Part shown: positions 1 through 10,100 of the stretch, piece by piece
How positions within the stretch are numbered: the stretch's first letter is position 1
How the letters are laid out: each line of letters starts with the position of its first letter
Source of the DNA: Smittium culicis
Lineage: Eukaryota > Kickxellomycota > Harpellomycetes > Harpellales > Legeriomycetaceae
Length of the DNA stretch: 17,484 bases
Direction: 5' to 3'
NCBI GenBank assembly: GCA_001970855.1
Contig: LSSN01004863.1
Span: forward strand, 1 to 17,484
The notes under the pieces: generated by a model
Told to the model about the DNA's origin: nothing
What the model saw: the letters and a program-made list of their open reading frames with translations, nothing else
Databases searched by the model: none
Made by a program: the position numbers and the translations under genes

Positions 1-16
1 AAATGTAAGTAGGTGA

Positions 17-1388
17 TTATTTCTCCTGCCAGCTATAGTTAATATATTTCGTGCAGCTGGCCGATTCAGGCAGGTCCTGGATGGCTTTGACGATGCTTAG
101 GTTGCTAAGCCCATACATGTATGGCCCACTCGCGCTCTGTCGCAGCTTCACGCCTTTCTTCGCCAACTTTTCGAAAATTAGCTTCCACACTCCGCTAGCC
201 GACCCGCCCGAATACACGCGCCCGTCTTCGCACGTCACCTCGAATACAGGCCCGTTCTCCCCGTCCAGAATCTTCGACGTGTACAGTACTTTGTCCTGAG
301 GATCGTCGATACTGTAGAACTTGCGCGAACTGACAAACCCGAGCGGGAATATGTACAGCGACGTGTGGAACCCTTCCTTGTCTGGAAATACCTTGCCCAG
401 AGAATGGATCGTTATCTCGTCTGGCTCGTTGCCCACAACCACAGGAAATATCGTCATGTTGTTCTCATCCACCGGCAATGACTAGTATACATATTATTAT
501 AAACAGTTACATATCAAAAATCACGCGAAACTGTACTTTCAGCTTATTTTATTTTATTTTATAAAAATTTTTTTGCTTTTGTTTTTATTTTTATTTTTAC
601 CTTGACTGATTTGGGGACCTGCCTGAACTCCTTGTTCAGTTTCCGCTTCCGCTTTTTCAGCGGGCTAGTATCGGCCTCATTCTTGTCGCCCTTGGCATCT
701 AAACCTCCATTCGTTTCGTTCCCCTCGCGCTTTACGCCTACCTTGCCGCGATACATCATGCGCGCTCGATCCTTGAACTGCTTGCCCAAACCCCGCCTAA
801 ACAGCTCGTCGTTTTCACCCCCGTTCCTCTCCATATCCGAGTACTCTGAACTCCTAAATCACACAAATCAATAAAATAAAATAAAATAAAATAAAAAACA
901 AACTTTATATCAATTCTCAGATGAATGGCGATTGAGCTGAAGCGAACCTCATACATATATCTGAGTGTCAAATAAAATGATAAGTATAAAAAGCTTACGC
1001 AGTGAGATCATCGCTAGAGTAAGGGAATATCCTCAAGATCAGTTCAAGTAAATGACTAAAGTATATATATACATATGTGGCAATAAAGCAATCAGTAAAA
1101 AAAAAAAATAAAATTACATAAAATAAAAAAACCAACGGGTTACTCTTTCTCTTTTTTAGCAGTTTTGGCTCTGTGGTTGGCGAGCTCGATATTGTGCAGT
1201 AGGAAATTGCGTCTCTCAAGCGCCCTATTCACGCTATTTAAAAGTTTCTCGCTCATACCAACGCTCTCGTTATCGTTATTATTATCGTTATCTTTATCGC
1301 TACCACCACCGCTGCTGTTGTTTATGCTGTCCTCAACATCGATATCACTCATGTTTGTGTAAGCTATACTCTCGTTATCGCTACTCAT
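17..1388 (-). CDS. FYRN-FYRC (FY-rich) domain protein, TBRG1-like; four exons
   Basis: Probable nuclear, chromatin-associated protein of 339 aa. I join exons 1388-1144, 1055-999, 853-601 and 481-17 (stop TAA at 19-17). The introns of 88, 145 and 119 nt start GTAACC, GTAAGC and GTAAAA and all end in TAG; phases 2, 2 and 0 match at every junction. Residues 1-45 are acidic and Ser/Asn/Asp-rich. Residues 46-101 are helical, with charged and leucine-rich stretches (EKLLNSVNRALERRNFLL, then DHLLELILRIFPYSSDD). Residues 102-185 are basic with a KKRKRK nuclear-localisation-like cluster near 167-172. Residues about 208-260 match FYRN (ITIHSLGKVFPDKEGFH, YIFPLGFVSSRKFYS) and about 263-336 match FYRC (FEVTCEDG, SGPYMYGLSNLSIVKAIQ, CTKYINYSW). 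A helical and basic N-terminus followed by adjacent FYRN and FYRC is the TBRG1 layout; MLL- and JmjC-type FYR proteins carry other catalytic domains, which are absent here. The FYR call is firm. The TBRG1 relationship, the exact role and the small 57-nt exon 2 are inferred. Introns 2 and 3 carry pentanucleotide repeats. The gene lies head-to-head with TVP23. Confidence 0.82.
545..562. repeat. (TTTTA)n microsatellite in intron 3 of the FYR gene
   Basis: About 3.5 units of TTTTA lie directly in the third intron of the FYR gene, followed by an A/T homopolymeric stretch. The same pentamer recurs at 871-897 and 17196-17221. Confidence 0.8.
871..897. repeat. (ATAAA)n microsatellite in intron 2 of the FYR gene
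   Basis: Five units of ATAAA plus an A-run. On the coding (minus) strand it reads TTTTA repeats just upstream of the TAG acceptor, so it may double as the pyrimidine-rich tract of the 3' splice site. Confidence 0.85.
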
Positions 1389-1481
1389 AGCTTGCTCTGC
1401 TTGTTTTGAATTTTTGGAGAGGGGTAGATGTTAATAAATATAAAGTTTATTGTGTAAATATGGTAAGTAGATAATTTTAGC

Positions 1482-1635
1482 TAAATAGTGGGCAAGATCT
1501 CTAATTATAAAAAAACAGTAGTTAAATAGTGGGTAAGATATCTAATTATAAAAAACAGTAGTTAGATAGTGAGCAAGATCTCTAATTATAAAAAACAGTA
1601 GTTAAATAGTGGGCAAGAAATCCTATTATAAAATA
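1482..1635. repeat. Minisatellite, 40-41 bp unit, about 3.7 copies
   Basis: Direct repeats begin near 1482, 1523, 1563 and 1603, so the period is 41, 40 and 40 bp. Each copy opens with AAATAGTGGGCAAGATCT or a variant (AGATAGTGAGCAAGATCT in copy 3) and continues with TCTAATTATAAAAAACAGTA. Copy 1 has one extra A in its A-run. Copy 4 diverges after AAATAGTGGGCAAGA and breaks off in TATTATAAAA. It lies about 95 bp upstream of the FYR start codon, in that gene's presumed promoter. Confidence 0.92.
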
Positions 1636-3318
1636 TTATTGTTTTGGCTGCAAAATAAAATACAAATAGTGGATGGAAAAAGCGCTTTCTTATGGGTAGA
1701 AGAAGAAATTAATAGTGTTCTTTTGTATATATAAAAAATATTTAATATAAAAGCATAGCTTGGCCTTGATACTGCCAATAAAAAAAAACAAAAAAAAATC
1801 TAGTAACTGAACTTAATTCAAGCGATATAAATAATATATACATATACACATAATTTATAATATAAACGCTTTGTAATTTATAAAATTAAAAAAAAAAAAG
1901 TCTTTTTCGTCTATAGAATCCATAGTATATTCTTACTAATAGTATATCTATCCCTTCTCCATTACTTAATTTTCATGTTAGTAATATACAGCTTCTTTTT
2001 TTTTATTGCAGCCTCAAAATCAGATAATGATACTAGAAATTACTAATAGTAACAGTGGGTTATTTTTTTCTATTAACTTTCTGGCGATATTTCTCCAACT
2101 CCTCATTTTTAACCCTCTTCTCCAAATACTGTAATCAATTATTAATATACAAAACTTATTCCTGAAAATATGACTAGGAAATTTCCACGCATCATTTTGA
2201 TTAATTCTATCGCTCTCTACTCCAACCAAACTGTCTGCAGCAGCCCAAAACTTATAACTTTATACATAAATAATCAAAATACATTTCTCCTCGCCAATCT
2301 CTCCCCATCCCTCATTTTTTTATTATTATTGGATTTCGCACATTTCCCTCTTGATTGAAGTTTCTGCTGACTAAAAATATCCAATATATAAGAGCAGAAA
2401 AAGCTGCCTTTTGTCTAAAACGCCAAAATTAAATTAAATTAAGCCTCGAGGAAATATGCCTAGTTAGTTTGCTCTTACCGCCAATTATATCCTTGCGTTT
2501 TCTGACTATAGGATTTTTGATCTTCTGGCCCAAAATATAAATTGCCGCAGTTTCATTTCATCCCAATTTCACTATCACCAATCCCGTTCATCAAACCCTA
2601 TTTCATTTATCCTTTATTTTACTTCCTGTCCAATAGCCCTTTTTTTTTTAATCTCAATTTATGAGTTTATCCCAATAGAGACTCTGGATCAATATCTTTC
2701 TCTGCCAATAATTGTACTATACCATTTAGTACTGGGCGAATAGCCTAACCTCAAACTTTCTAAACCGTATATTAATTGATAACAGACACTGATTCGACAA
2801 TATCGCTCGCTATTGAAAAATTCATATCTTATTTGCCCGTTGTATTTTCAATTCGAATTAATAGGCCAATAATATTTAACAATTTTTTTAACCCAATAAC
2901 GGCAGCCAAGCGAGTATTTAGCGCAACAACTTATATTTAGCTGGAATTGTTGTATGTGACCTATTGGCTAATCAAAACAGTATTCGAGGCTGATTCGCTT
3001 AAATGTGGCCAAGTATGTTCACACTCTAACAATATATGTAAAACTATCCCTCCAATTAAATTAAGAGATTAAAACTAAAAAAAAAATCAAGCTGAAAATA
3101 AAAGCTATGATTTATACTAAGAGTAAAATAAACAATAAATGAAACATGCCAATTTCCTCTGCCAAACACTGACAGTCTAATTATTAGTGTTATTGCTATC
3201 GCTTTAAGTAAAGTCTTCATCCTAGCACCGTCTAAATTATCTCATACTATCGATTCCTCAACTCACTTCTCCGCCTCAATCCCAGTATACTTCAAAAAAA
3301 ACTACACCCGTACAAAAT

Positions 3319-3324
3319 TATAAA
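3319..3324 (+). promoter_or_regulatory. TATA-box-like element upstream of TVP23
   Basis: TATAAA, with a second TATAAAA overlapping downstream, lies about 160 bp before the TVP23 ATG. A pyrimidine-rich stretch (CTCTCTACCCTCTCCTCCCC, 3336-3355) follows, as is common around fungal transcription starts. In AT-rich DNA such a match can be chance; the position and the following CT block are the only support. Confidence 0.35.
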
Positions 3325-3485
3325 GTATAAAAAAGCTCTCTACCCTCTCCTCCCCAACCTCACTTCAACTGAGATAATATATTCCCAATCACAAATTCAC
3401 GCATTTACAATCTACCCATTCCGACAACCCACCAATATCCTTATCGACCCCCAAATACTTAACCAATTCCTCGTAGTCTATTAAA

Positions 3486-4335
3486 ATGGTAAAAAAAAAA
3501 TTAAACAAATACTATTACAATTCAATTTTTCTTTTAAACAATTTCCCTTATTTAAAATTTTTATTTTAAATGCTCTAGTCTCAAAACAACCCCCAGTTCA
3601 ATCTCCTGAATAATGAGCAGCAGCAAATGCAAGGCAATATGTCCGTCAGCGTACAGCCCGACAACCCCCAACAGAATATTTTCAACAAATCAAGGTACTT
3701 TTTTTAATCTATCTTGCACTACGTACACAACCTAATATCATCGCATATTATTGCTCCTCAACTTTATTACAATCCTTTTTTTTTTTAACTGCTATAACAG
3801 TCACCCTCTAGCCCTGCTATTTTACCTGCTATTCAAAATCATTTCTCTTTCCCTCTACTTGATGGGAAACTTCTTCACAAGCAGCTTTGTCCTCATCTTC
3901 GTCTGCTGCATACTTGCCCTAGCATTTGATTTTTGGACCGTTAAAAACGTCTCTGGCCGCTACCTCGTTGGCATGCGCTGGTGGAGCGAAGTTGACGACC
4001 TTGGCCACAACCACTGGCTCTTCGAAAGCAGAGACCCCGCCCTAGCAAACACAAGCGACTCCTACATCTTCTGGACAATGCTCTACGCTACTCCCATCAT
4101 CTGGCTCTTCTTCGCCATATTCGCCCTCTTCAGCCTCAAGTTCCAATGGCTCCTCATCGTCATCATCGCCATCGTCCTCAACTACGCTAATTACCTCGGC
4201 TACTCTAAATGCGACGCCGATGCTAAAGCCAAATTCAACTCCTCTGAAGCTTCTTCACAAACTGGCCAGTTCATGAACTCCCTCATGACTAACTTCGTCA
4301 CCTCAAACCTCACTAACCGCTTCTTCAACCGATAA
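3486..4335 (+). CDS. TVP23: TVP23-family Golgi membrane protein; three exons, first exon only the ATG
   Basis: Predicted 217-aa multi-pass membrane protein of the TVP23 (DUF846) family, which acts in Golgi/TGN vesicle trafficking. Exons are 3486-3488, 3579-3694 and 3801-4335 (stop TAA). Intron 1 (90 nt, GTAAAA...CTCTAG) follows the ATG directly; intron 2 (106 nt, GTACTT...TAACAG) splits a Ser codon, giving ...NIFNKS-S-HPLALLFY, which matches the KSSHPL start of the family core. Residues 2-38 are Gln/Asn-rich and probably cytosolic. Membrane segments lie near 43-62, 67-84, 127-152 and 154-174. The conserved loop KNVSGRYLVGMRWW (88-101) and the FES, FWTMLYATPIIW and YANYLGYSKCDA stretches are family hallmarks. 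Length is close to yeast Tvp23 (about 200 aa). Without splicing the frame could only start from a TTG inside intron 2, which would replace the N-terminus with intron-encoded sequence; I reject that. Codons strongly favour C in the third position. The gene faces GET5 tail-to-tail. Confidence 0.9.
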
Positions 4336-4402
4336 ACTCATCCCACATTCACCTCCCATATCTACATCTATAATTATATTCTCTTTCAATATCACATACT
4401 AC

Positions 4403-4516
4403 AATAAATTCAATAGACTAAATAACTATTAGTTTAATAAATTACTTTGAAAAAAAAATACATATTTGTTCCCACTTGCATTTATTATATTCAGTTTATT
4501 ATATACTCAATTTATT
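4403..4516. terminator. Probable shared 3'-end (polyadenylation) region of TVP23 and GET5
   Basis: Only 244 bp separate the two convergent stop codons. AATAAA occurs on the plus strand at 4403-4408 and on the minus strand at 4486-4481, 4500-4495 and 4516-4511, each in an AT-rich setting. Fungal poly(A) signals are loose, so this is suggestive only. The two 3' UTRs probably lie close together or overlap. Confidence 0.4.
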
Positions 4517-4579
4517 AGCCAAACCACTACAGTATAATAAAAGCATTAATAAAAAATAGCTATGAACTTGATTTGTAAC

Positions 4580-5714
4580 TCATGCGCTTTTTTTTATAGC
4601 GCTAACAAAAATATCCTCCACTCGCTTCGAATCGCTCCCAAATTGATCGCTCAACAGTTGCCTGAACCGCGCCCAAAAGTCCTTTGAACGCTCGCTCTGG
4701 TCCTCACCAAACAGAGCATCGACTTTATCTCGAAGCGTCAAGCTCGCCGCAGACTCGCCACTTCCGCTCCCGGCGTCTTTGCTCGCTTGCTCCACTGCAG
4801 TTCCGCTCGCCAATTCCGCGCCTTGCTGCCCGCCCCCAAATTTCGACAGCCCGGTCAGCCCATTATCCCCAGTCGCCGCTAGTGCCACATCGCCCGTCTG
4901 CCCACCATCGCTCTTGCCGCCCACTGGCACCGCAAGCCACGCATCGACGCTGCTCATTACGTGGATCACGGGCACTACCGCCGCCGCCTCCCCACGGCCG
5001 CATTGACTGAACAAAACTTGCCCAAGCGTCTCGTAATCGCTCACCAGCTTGTCGTCGCCAATAGTCTTGCCCTTGACAACTAGCTTTGGCCTGAAATCGT
5101 CCAGCCCCGTCAGCTGCCGCGATACCTGCATCTTCACCTTGCGCCCGCTGTTCAGAGGATGCACCATAATCTCGCGATTCAAACCCGCATTCTTGATGAA
5201 CTTGAGATTCACTTTAAAGTACCCATCTACAAAACAAAACAAAGAGTGTTTAGTCATTCATTATCTAAACAAAACTGCGAATCCCACTCTTCTTTCGCTC
5301 TCCCCACTTAATTCTAGCTGGACGTTTCGCTTTGCAGCTTATCTATCCATATGCATCATATAGTATCCAAGTACTTACTCTTTCCTACCGCTGAATTCAC
5401 ACGGCTAGTTCTGTTACTGCTGCTCTTCTCCTCGCCCTAACCATAAGTAATACGTTAATCCAGCAATCAAAAATTTACCAAATAAAAAAAGGCTTTCAAC
5501 CAAGTTCAAATCAACAAGAACCACAACGTATTTTTAATTTTTATGCTTTAGATAAAATAAACAAAAAAAAAAAAAAAGTTCCCAGTCTCACCTTGCTGAA
5601 CGCATCGATGGGTTTGATCGGGTACCTCGTAGGCCCTGCCGATGGGAAACAGGCCCTGTCATCTTCATCAAGCAACTGCTTCATCAACAAATCGTATATC
5701 GTCTTATCAGCCAT
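4580..5714 (-). CDS. GET5: Get5/Mdy2-like (UBL4A-like) ubiquitin-like protein of the GET pathway; three exons
   Basis: Predicted 275-aa cytosolic factor that, with Get4 and Sgt2, hands tail-anchored membrane proteins to the Get3 ATPase. Exons are 5714-5592, 5436-5379 and 5226-4580 (stop TGA). Introns of 155 nt (GTGAGA...GTTAG) and 152 nt (GTAAGT...TGTAG) have phases 0 and 1, matching. Residues 1-41 (MADKTIYDLLMKQLLDED, then RYPIKPIDAFSK) resemble the Get4-binding N-terminus of fungal Get5. Residues about 64-152 form a ubiquitin-like fold (KVNLKFIKN, LVVKGKTIGDDKLVSDYETL, VIHVM) with a Gly/Ala-rich insertion before the last strand. Residues 153-220 are a Gly/Ala/Ser-rich linker. Residues about 221-275 match the C-terminal helical dimerisation segment (Tugs-type), with DFWARFRQLLSDQFG and RVEDIFVSAIKKS. 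It is longer than yeast Get5 (212 aa), mainly through the linker. The exon 3 frame also opens upstream into the intron (MTKHSLF...), but that start would lose the Get4-binding segment. GC-rich codons resemble TVP23. The family call rests on domain order; similarity is moderate. Confidence 0.78.
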
Positions 5715-7113
5715 TTTTGTCGTCCTTTTTTTTTATATATATAATCAAACAAACTTTCTTTAGCTTTTGTCTTGTAGCTTTTTTTAAAAAAGAGATTTCT
5801 TTTTTGTCTTTATAAAAAAAAATTGCGGATGGGATTTAAAAATAAATAAATTAATTAAATAACTCGCTTATAAAATAATGGGGTTTTCAAGGAACTTTAT
5901 TTTTGTAAAAAATAGACTTCACTATGAAAATATAACTGGCCAGAAAGTGCGTAAGTTTAGATAAATCCTTCCCTACTATCGCTTTTCTTTTATACCTACC
6001 TACAAAAGCGTTTTATTCAGCGACTTGATTGGCCGCTTATTTTATTTTTTTTTCCATTTTCTTTACTATTTACCCACATTTAACCCTATACTTTTAAATA
6101 AAAAAATTAAGGTTTTAGCTCGTTTATTGTCTCTTATCCACCTCAAAATCACATATCTAGTTCTCATTTCTCAAATCTCTATCTTACACCTATCCCAACT
6201 CCTCCCCCTCCACCATTTAACTTCTCATGTAATTCTGATATACTATGCTACCTACAAACATTCTATTTTGTCTTGGTATTTGTTATTCTTACACATCTAA
6301 AACATCCTTTTATAAAAAAAATTTGTTAATTATCTATATAAAAGCGTTCTTCTAAACACATTTTCGTTATTGGAAATTTAGCAACGAATTAGTTCGCCTG
6401 ATAATCTTATTTTTCTACTAGCTCCATATTGAAGTTGAAAATATTCCAATATCCGATATAAACGGACAAGATAATAATCTAGACCTTTAAATCTAAATCT
6501 AAATCTTGCTATTTAAAAATACTAACTCTTATACAACCAAATGCTAGATAAAAAAAAGGTACTTTATTTTTCGGTTTAGAGGTTATAAAAAAATAACAAA
6601 ACTGCTAATATATTCTAAATTTATAATCAATCCTATGAAATAAAGATTAAATATTCGCTACTATCAAAAAACAGTTAACCTCCCTCCTACCCATCTACAA
6701 ATGTATACTAACAGTTCCTACACAAACTTTGAAAATATTCAAGAGAAATAGAAAATAGTCTCTCCAATTCTAGTTGAGATTAGAACCACCTTAATATTAT
6801 TGGTACCTTTTTCTTTACCTTGATCCGTCTACTATTTAATGATGCTTTTTTTTATTTTAGAATAAAGGCAGGTAAATGTCTAAAAAAGCTTATTCTTTGT
6901 GGTGAATATGCTTTTATAAAACGAATGGATCATAAAAACCTAAATTTTCAACATCGTTTTAAAATACAAAAACAGCAAGAATTACGCGAAATATCATTTT
7001 GCTGCTTTTTAATTCCTTGATTGTGAAAATGTTGAATCGTTCAAGATTTATGAAACTATCGCTATTTCCCGAGAATTCCATTCTATAAGCCCACTTTGAA
7101 AAACTAGTATAAT
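5715..7113. other. Intergenic region between UPF1 3' end and GET5 start
   Basis: This 1.4-kb AT-rich stretch should hold the UPF1 3' UTR at its right end and the GET5 promoter at its left end. A TATATATATA run at 5734-5743, about 20 bp before the GET5 ATG, is too close for a classical TATA box and is probably 5' UTR. A short CTAAAT direct repeat lies near 6489-6506. The plus-strand frames 6025-6300 and 6820-7020 are open but AT-driven, and I recognise nothing in them. Confidence 0.5.
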
Positions 7114-10100
7114 TTAATACCTTGTATAGCTTTGAGTCTGCAAAAGCCCATCATTTGATTCGCTTTGAGTTTGCAGATCTTCATAGTTAGTCTGGTTTTG
7201 CGTAAATTTATTTTTGTAAAAATATTCGTTACTCATATCTTGTGTCTTGTAGTTTGAATAAAAACCACCATTTAATCCCTGTCCTGGTGATTGGAATTTT
7301 GCAGATTCGCCATTATTTCTAATGCCTTCATAATTAGCTCCGGTATTCATACCACTACTGCTGCTCCCAAAACTATTTAGGAAATTCCCTTGCATATCTG
7401 AATACTCATTACCTCCTCCAATCACCGCTCTTTGTGACTGATTAGCCAACAATGCTGACTGTGATGTTCCTACTGCATACTCGATTTGTGTGTTCGTATT
7501 CTGCTTAATACCGGAATCAAGTATCATCGACTTATTATTGAACCCTGTCTGTGACATAAGTGGTGGAAATCCCATTAGAGATGTAAAAACAGAATCGATA
7601 ACCCCATTTGTTGCTGGTAGTCCCATACTATCTCCCATATCTGCCATTGGACCTTGGGTGTAATTTACTTGGCTTGTAAGTCCCAAGTTAGACCCTTGAT
7701 TCATGAATTCATTGCCATTAAGTCCACTGTTTTCTTGGACGGGATTTCCTGACATTTCACCAGAAACACCTCCTCTAACTAATCCAATATCTGGCGGAAC
7801 ATATCTTGCAGACTCTTTCGAAAATGAAACCTGCATTTTATCATTAGGATCAATTGTACGTTTGGTTCTGTCTTGAGACATTGAATATGGCATACGTGGT
7901 ACACTAAGCTGTGCTGTGCTTTGGCGAAGCGCTGATAATGGTCCCTCCACCAAACATTTGTTTTCGCGATAGTGTGTTAGTAATGAATGCCAAAGAGGGT
8001 TTTTGCTTAACACGCGCGGGTTACCTAGCACCACTAGCCCATATTTTGCTCTTGTGAGAGCTACGTTAAGACGACGAGGATCATTTAAAAATCCAATTCC
8101 TTGATGGTCGTTACTTCTAACACAGCTGAGGATAATGTAATCCTTTTCTCTGCCTTGGAAAGCATCTACACTAGTTACCTCTATGCTTGCATACATGTCT
8201 GTTCTCATCGATCCTGAAAGAGACATGTGATGAACGATCCAGCTTCTTTGCCCTTCATATGGAGTAATAATACCAATTTGCGATGGCGTTACCCCAGACT
8301 TTAAAAGTTTAGTAACAACTTTCTCACAGTTTGACGCTTCTGTCCTATTTAAATATGAAGTACCACTTGATGACATTTCTTCAGGACCTAAACTACTGTA
8401 AAACATCATGGGTCTGTTTTCTGATGGCCACGGGAAGTCCAATGATTTACGTGTTCTTTCGGCAACACTAACTCCATTTTGCAGAGAACCTTCATAAAAG
8501 AAGTTTGATGAAAACTCTGACAAGCAAGGATGCATACGGTATTGGATGTCTAGCAGTTGGGGACGCTGGCCTAATAAAATCAGCCTTTCAAATAGAGACT
8601 GGCTTAATCCAGCAGCTGAAGATTTTTTATTCATTATTACTGGGCCTAGCTGTTGATGATCCCCTACAAGAATGACTTGTTTTGCACCCAATACTAGGGG
8701 TATAAGCGCTTCAGGCTCTGAAGCTTGAGTGCTCTCATCTACAAGAACAGTTCTAAATCTAAATTTACTTAGTCTAGGGTCACCAGCACCCACACATGTG
8801 CATAAAATAACATCTGCAGCTGACAGAATTTCAGCTTCAGCTACTCGCTTGAGCTTTTTATATTTGAATTCGTCCTGCTTACTTAACTCGCCTTGGTCTG
8901 TCTTAAGTCTTATTAGCTTTTGGAGCTCTGGGATAGTATCGTTAAGTCTGACTTGTTCGTGTAAAGTTAAGATCTTTATATCTGACTCTAGCTCTTCTCT
9001 GCTCTTAGCCGTCAATCGCACTACTCGAAGGCCAGTCAAACTTATTTTTTCAGTAAGTTGGTCAACTGCAACGTTACTTGGTGCGCATACTAAAACTTGT
9101 CCAGGATTAATCTTTGCTAGATGATAAACCAAAGTTGCAGATGTAACGGTTTTACCTGTTCCTGGGGGGCCTTGTATAAGGCTTAATGGCTGGGATAAAA
9201 CTTTTTTAATTGCTGATACCTGAGAATGATTGAGTTCTGGTAAACCAGGAGCGGTGAATCTCTTTGGAAGTGGAGACTTTAATATTTGAGGTTCAACGTC
9301 GTGGCCAAGTAACTTGTGATAAATATAGCTACTTACAGATGTCTCATCTAGAGCAAAAGTCTTCATTGACAACTGCATTCTATCGAAAGATGTGGGCTTC
9401 CACACATAGTCGATGCAGAAATTGTGAGTTAGTTCTATAGGAGCATCCATACGAGAAATTTCTAAGCAGATACCGTCGTTTAAATTGTCCGGAAGCTTAA
9501 CTACGTGGCCATTACTACTCCAACCTGCATGTAATTCGCCTTTATACTGAATTCGAAGCTCGTCGCCAATTGCTAATCTAAGTTCGCCTAATTCATATTT
9601 AGAAAGCTTAAACCATGCCAATCTGTGGCGATTGAGACCAATATCCCATCTAACTACGACGTCTTCTTGAGTTTGTGATTCTTTAATCTTTTTATCGTAC
9701 TCAGCTTCGAGTTTGACTAAAGGGCCAAAAATATTTTGGTACTGAAAAGCATCTTCGTACCTCAATAATACTTTTTGGGGATCTTCATCGACACCTGGTT
9801 TTTCAAGGTCTTCCAAAGTTGTGTTTGAATTATCCTTCCAAGCATCTTCTAAGCGAATAATTTGGCTCATTGTAATGTGCCTTGCTCTCAATTGTTCATT
9901 GTCGTTTGGAACAGTTACCAACCAAGGCAAAAAACAGCGATCTTCTATTAAAGGCTGCCATTGCGAAGCATCCCAGAGCATATCTTTACTACTTGGAGTG
10001 GAGGCACACGGATGTCTATATTATTATATTGAATAATATTAATAAGGGATAAAAAAAATGCAAAATAGATAATGTAGTTTTTTTTTCTATAAAGAACGAA

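Larger units (their letters stand above)
1389..3485. other. Divergent intergenic region between the FYR gene and TVP23
   Basis: About 2.1 kb separate two divergently transcribed start codons, so both promoters should lie here. The left part (1389-2000) is very AT-rich and contains the 40-41 bp minisatellite. The part from about 2000 to 3485 is less AT-rich and C-rich on the plus strand; it holds many CCAAT pentamers and, next to TVP23, a TATA-like site and pyrimidine runs. No ORF here could be tied to a protein family. Several short coding-like stretches on the minus strand are described under findings. I saw no tRNA-like B box. Confidence 0.6.

Noticed and set aside
51..874. Plus-strand open frames opposite the FYR gene (51-299 and 602-874)
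   Set aside because: Both lie antisense to exons whose FYR motifs and splice phases are convincing.
756..971. Minus-strand frame that could add an exon to the FYR gene after a CACTCAG acceptor near 960
   Set aside because: Direct joining of 999 to 853 already keeps the frame (Ala codon GC|G) with a normal 145-nt intron; the extra piece reads into a low-complexity Phe/Tyr/Ile run.
2965..3000. Possible tRNA B box (ATTCGAGGCT) near 2982
   Set aside because: It lacks the GGTTCGA context, an upstream A box and any foldable cloverleaf around it.
3751..3800. N-terminal extension of TVP23 from a non-ATG start
   Set aside because: It would translate intron 2 and the polypyrimidine tract; splicing to 3579-3694 gives the expected KSSHPL junction.
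4684..5363. Plus-strand open frames opposite GET5
   Set aside because: They are Pro/Ser/His/Arg-rich shadows of a GC-rich, Gly/Ala-coding region on the other strand.
6025..6300. 91-codon plus-strand frame rich in Leu, Ile, Tyr and Phe
   Set aside because: Composition follows the AT/pyrimidine-rich DNA; it starts at a non-ATG or chance start, has no domain, and no splice or promoter support.
8729..9124. 131-codon plus-strand open frame inside UPF1
   Set aside because: It is antisense to the helicase core, where conserved motifs on the minus strand explain the open frame; it shows no independent features.
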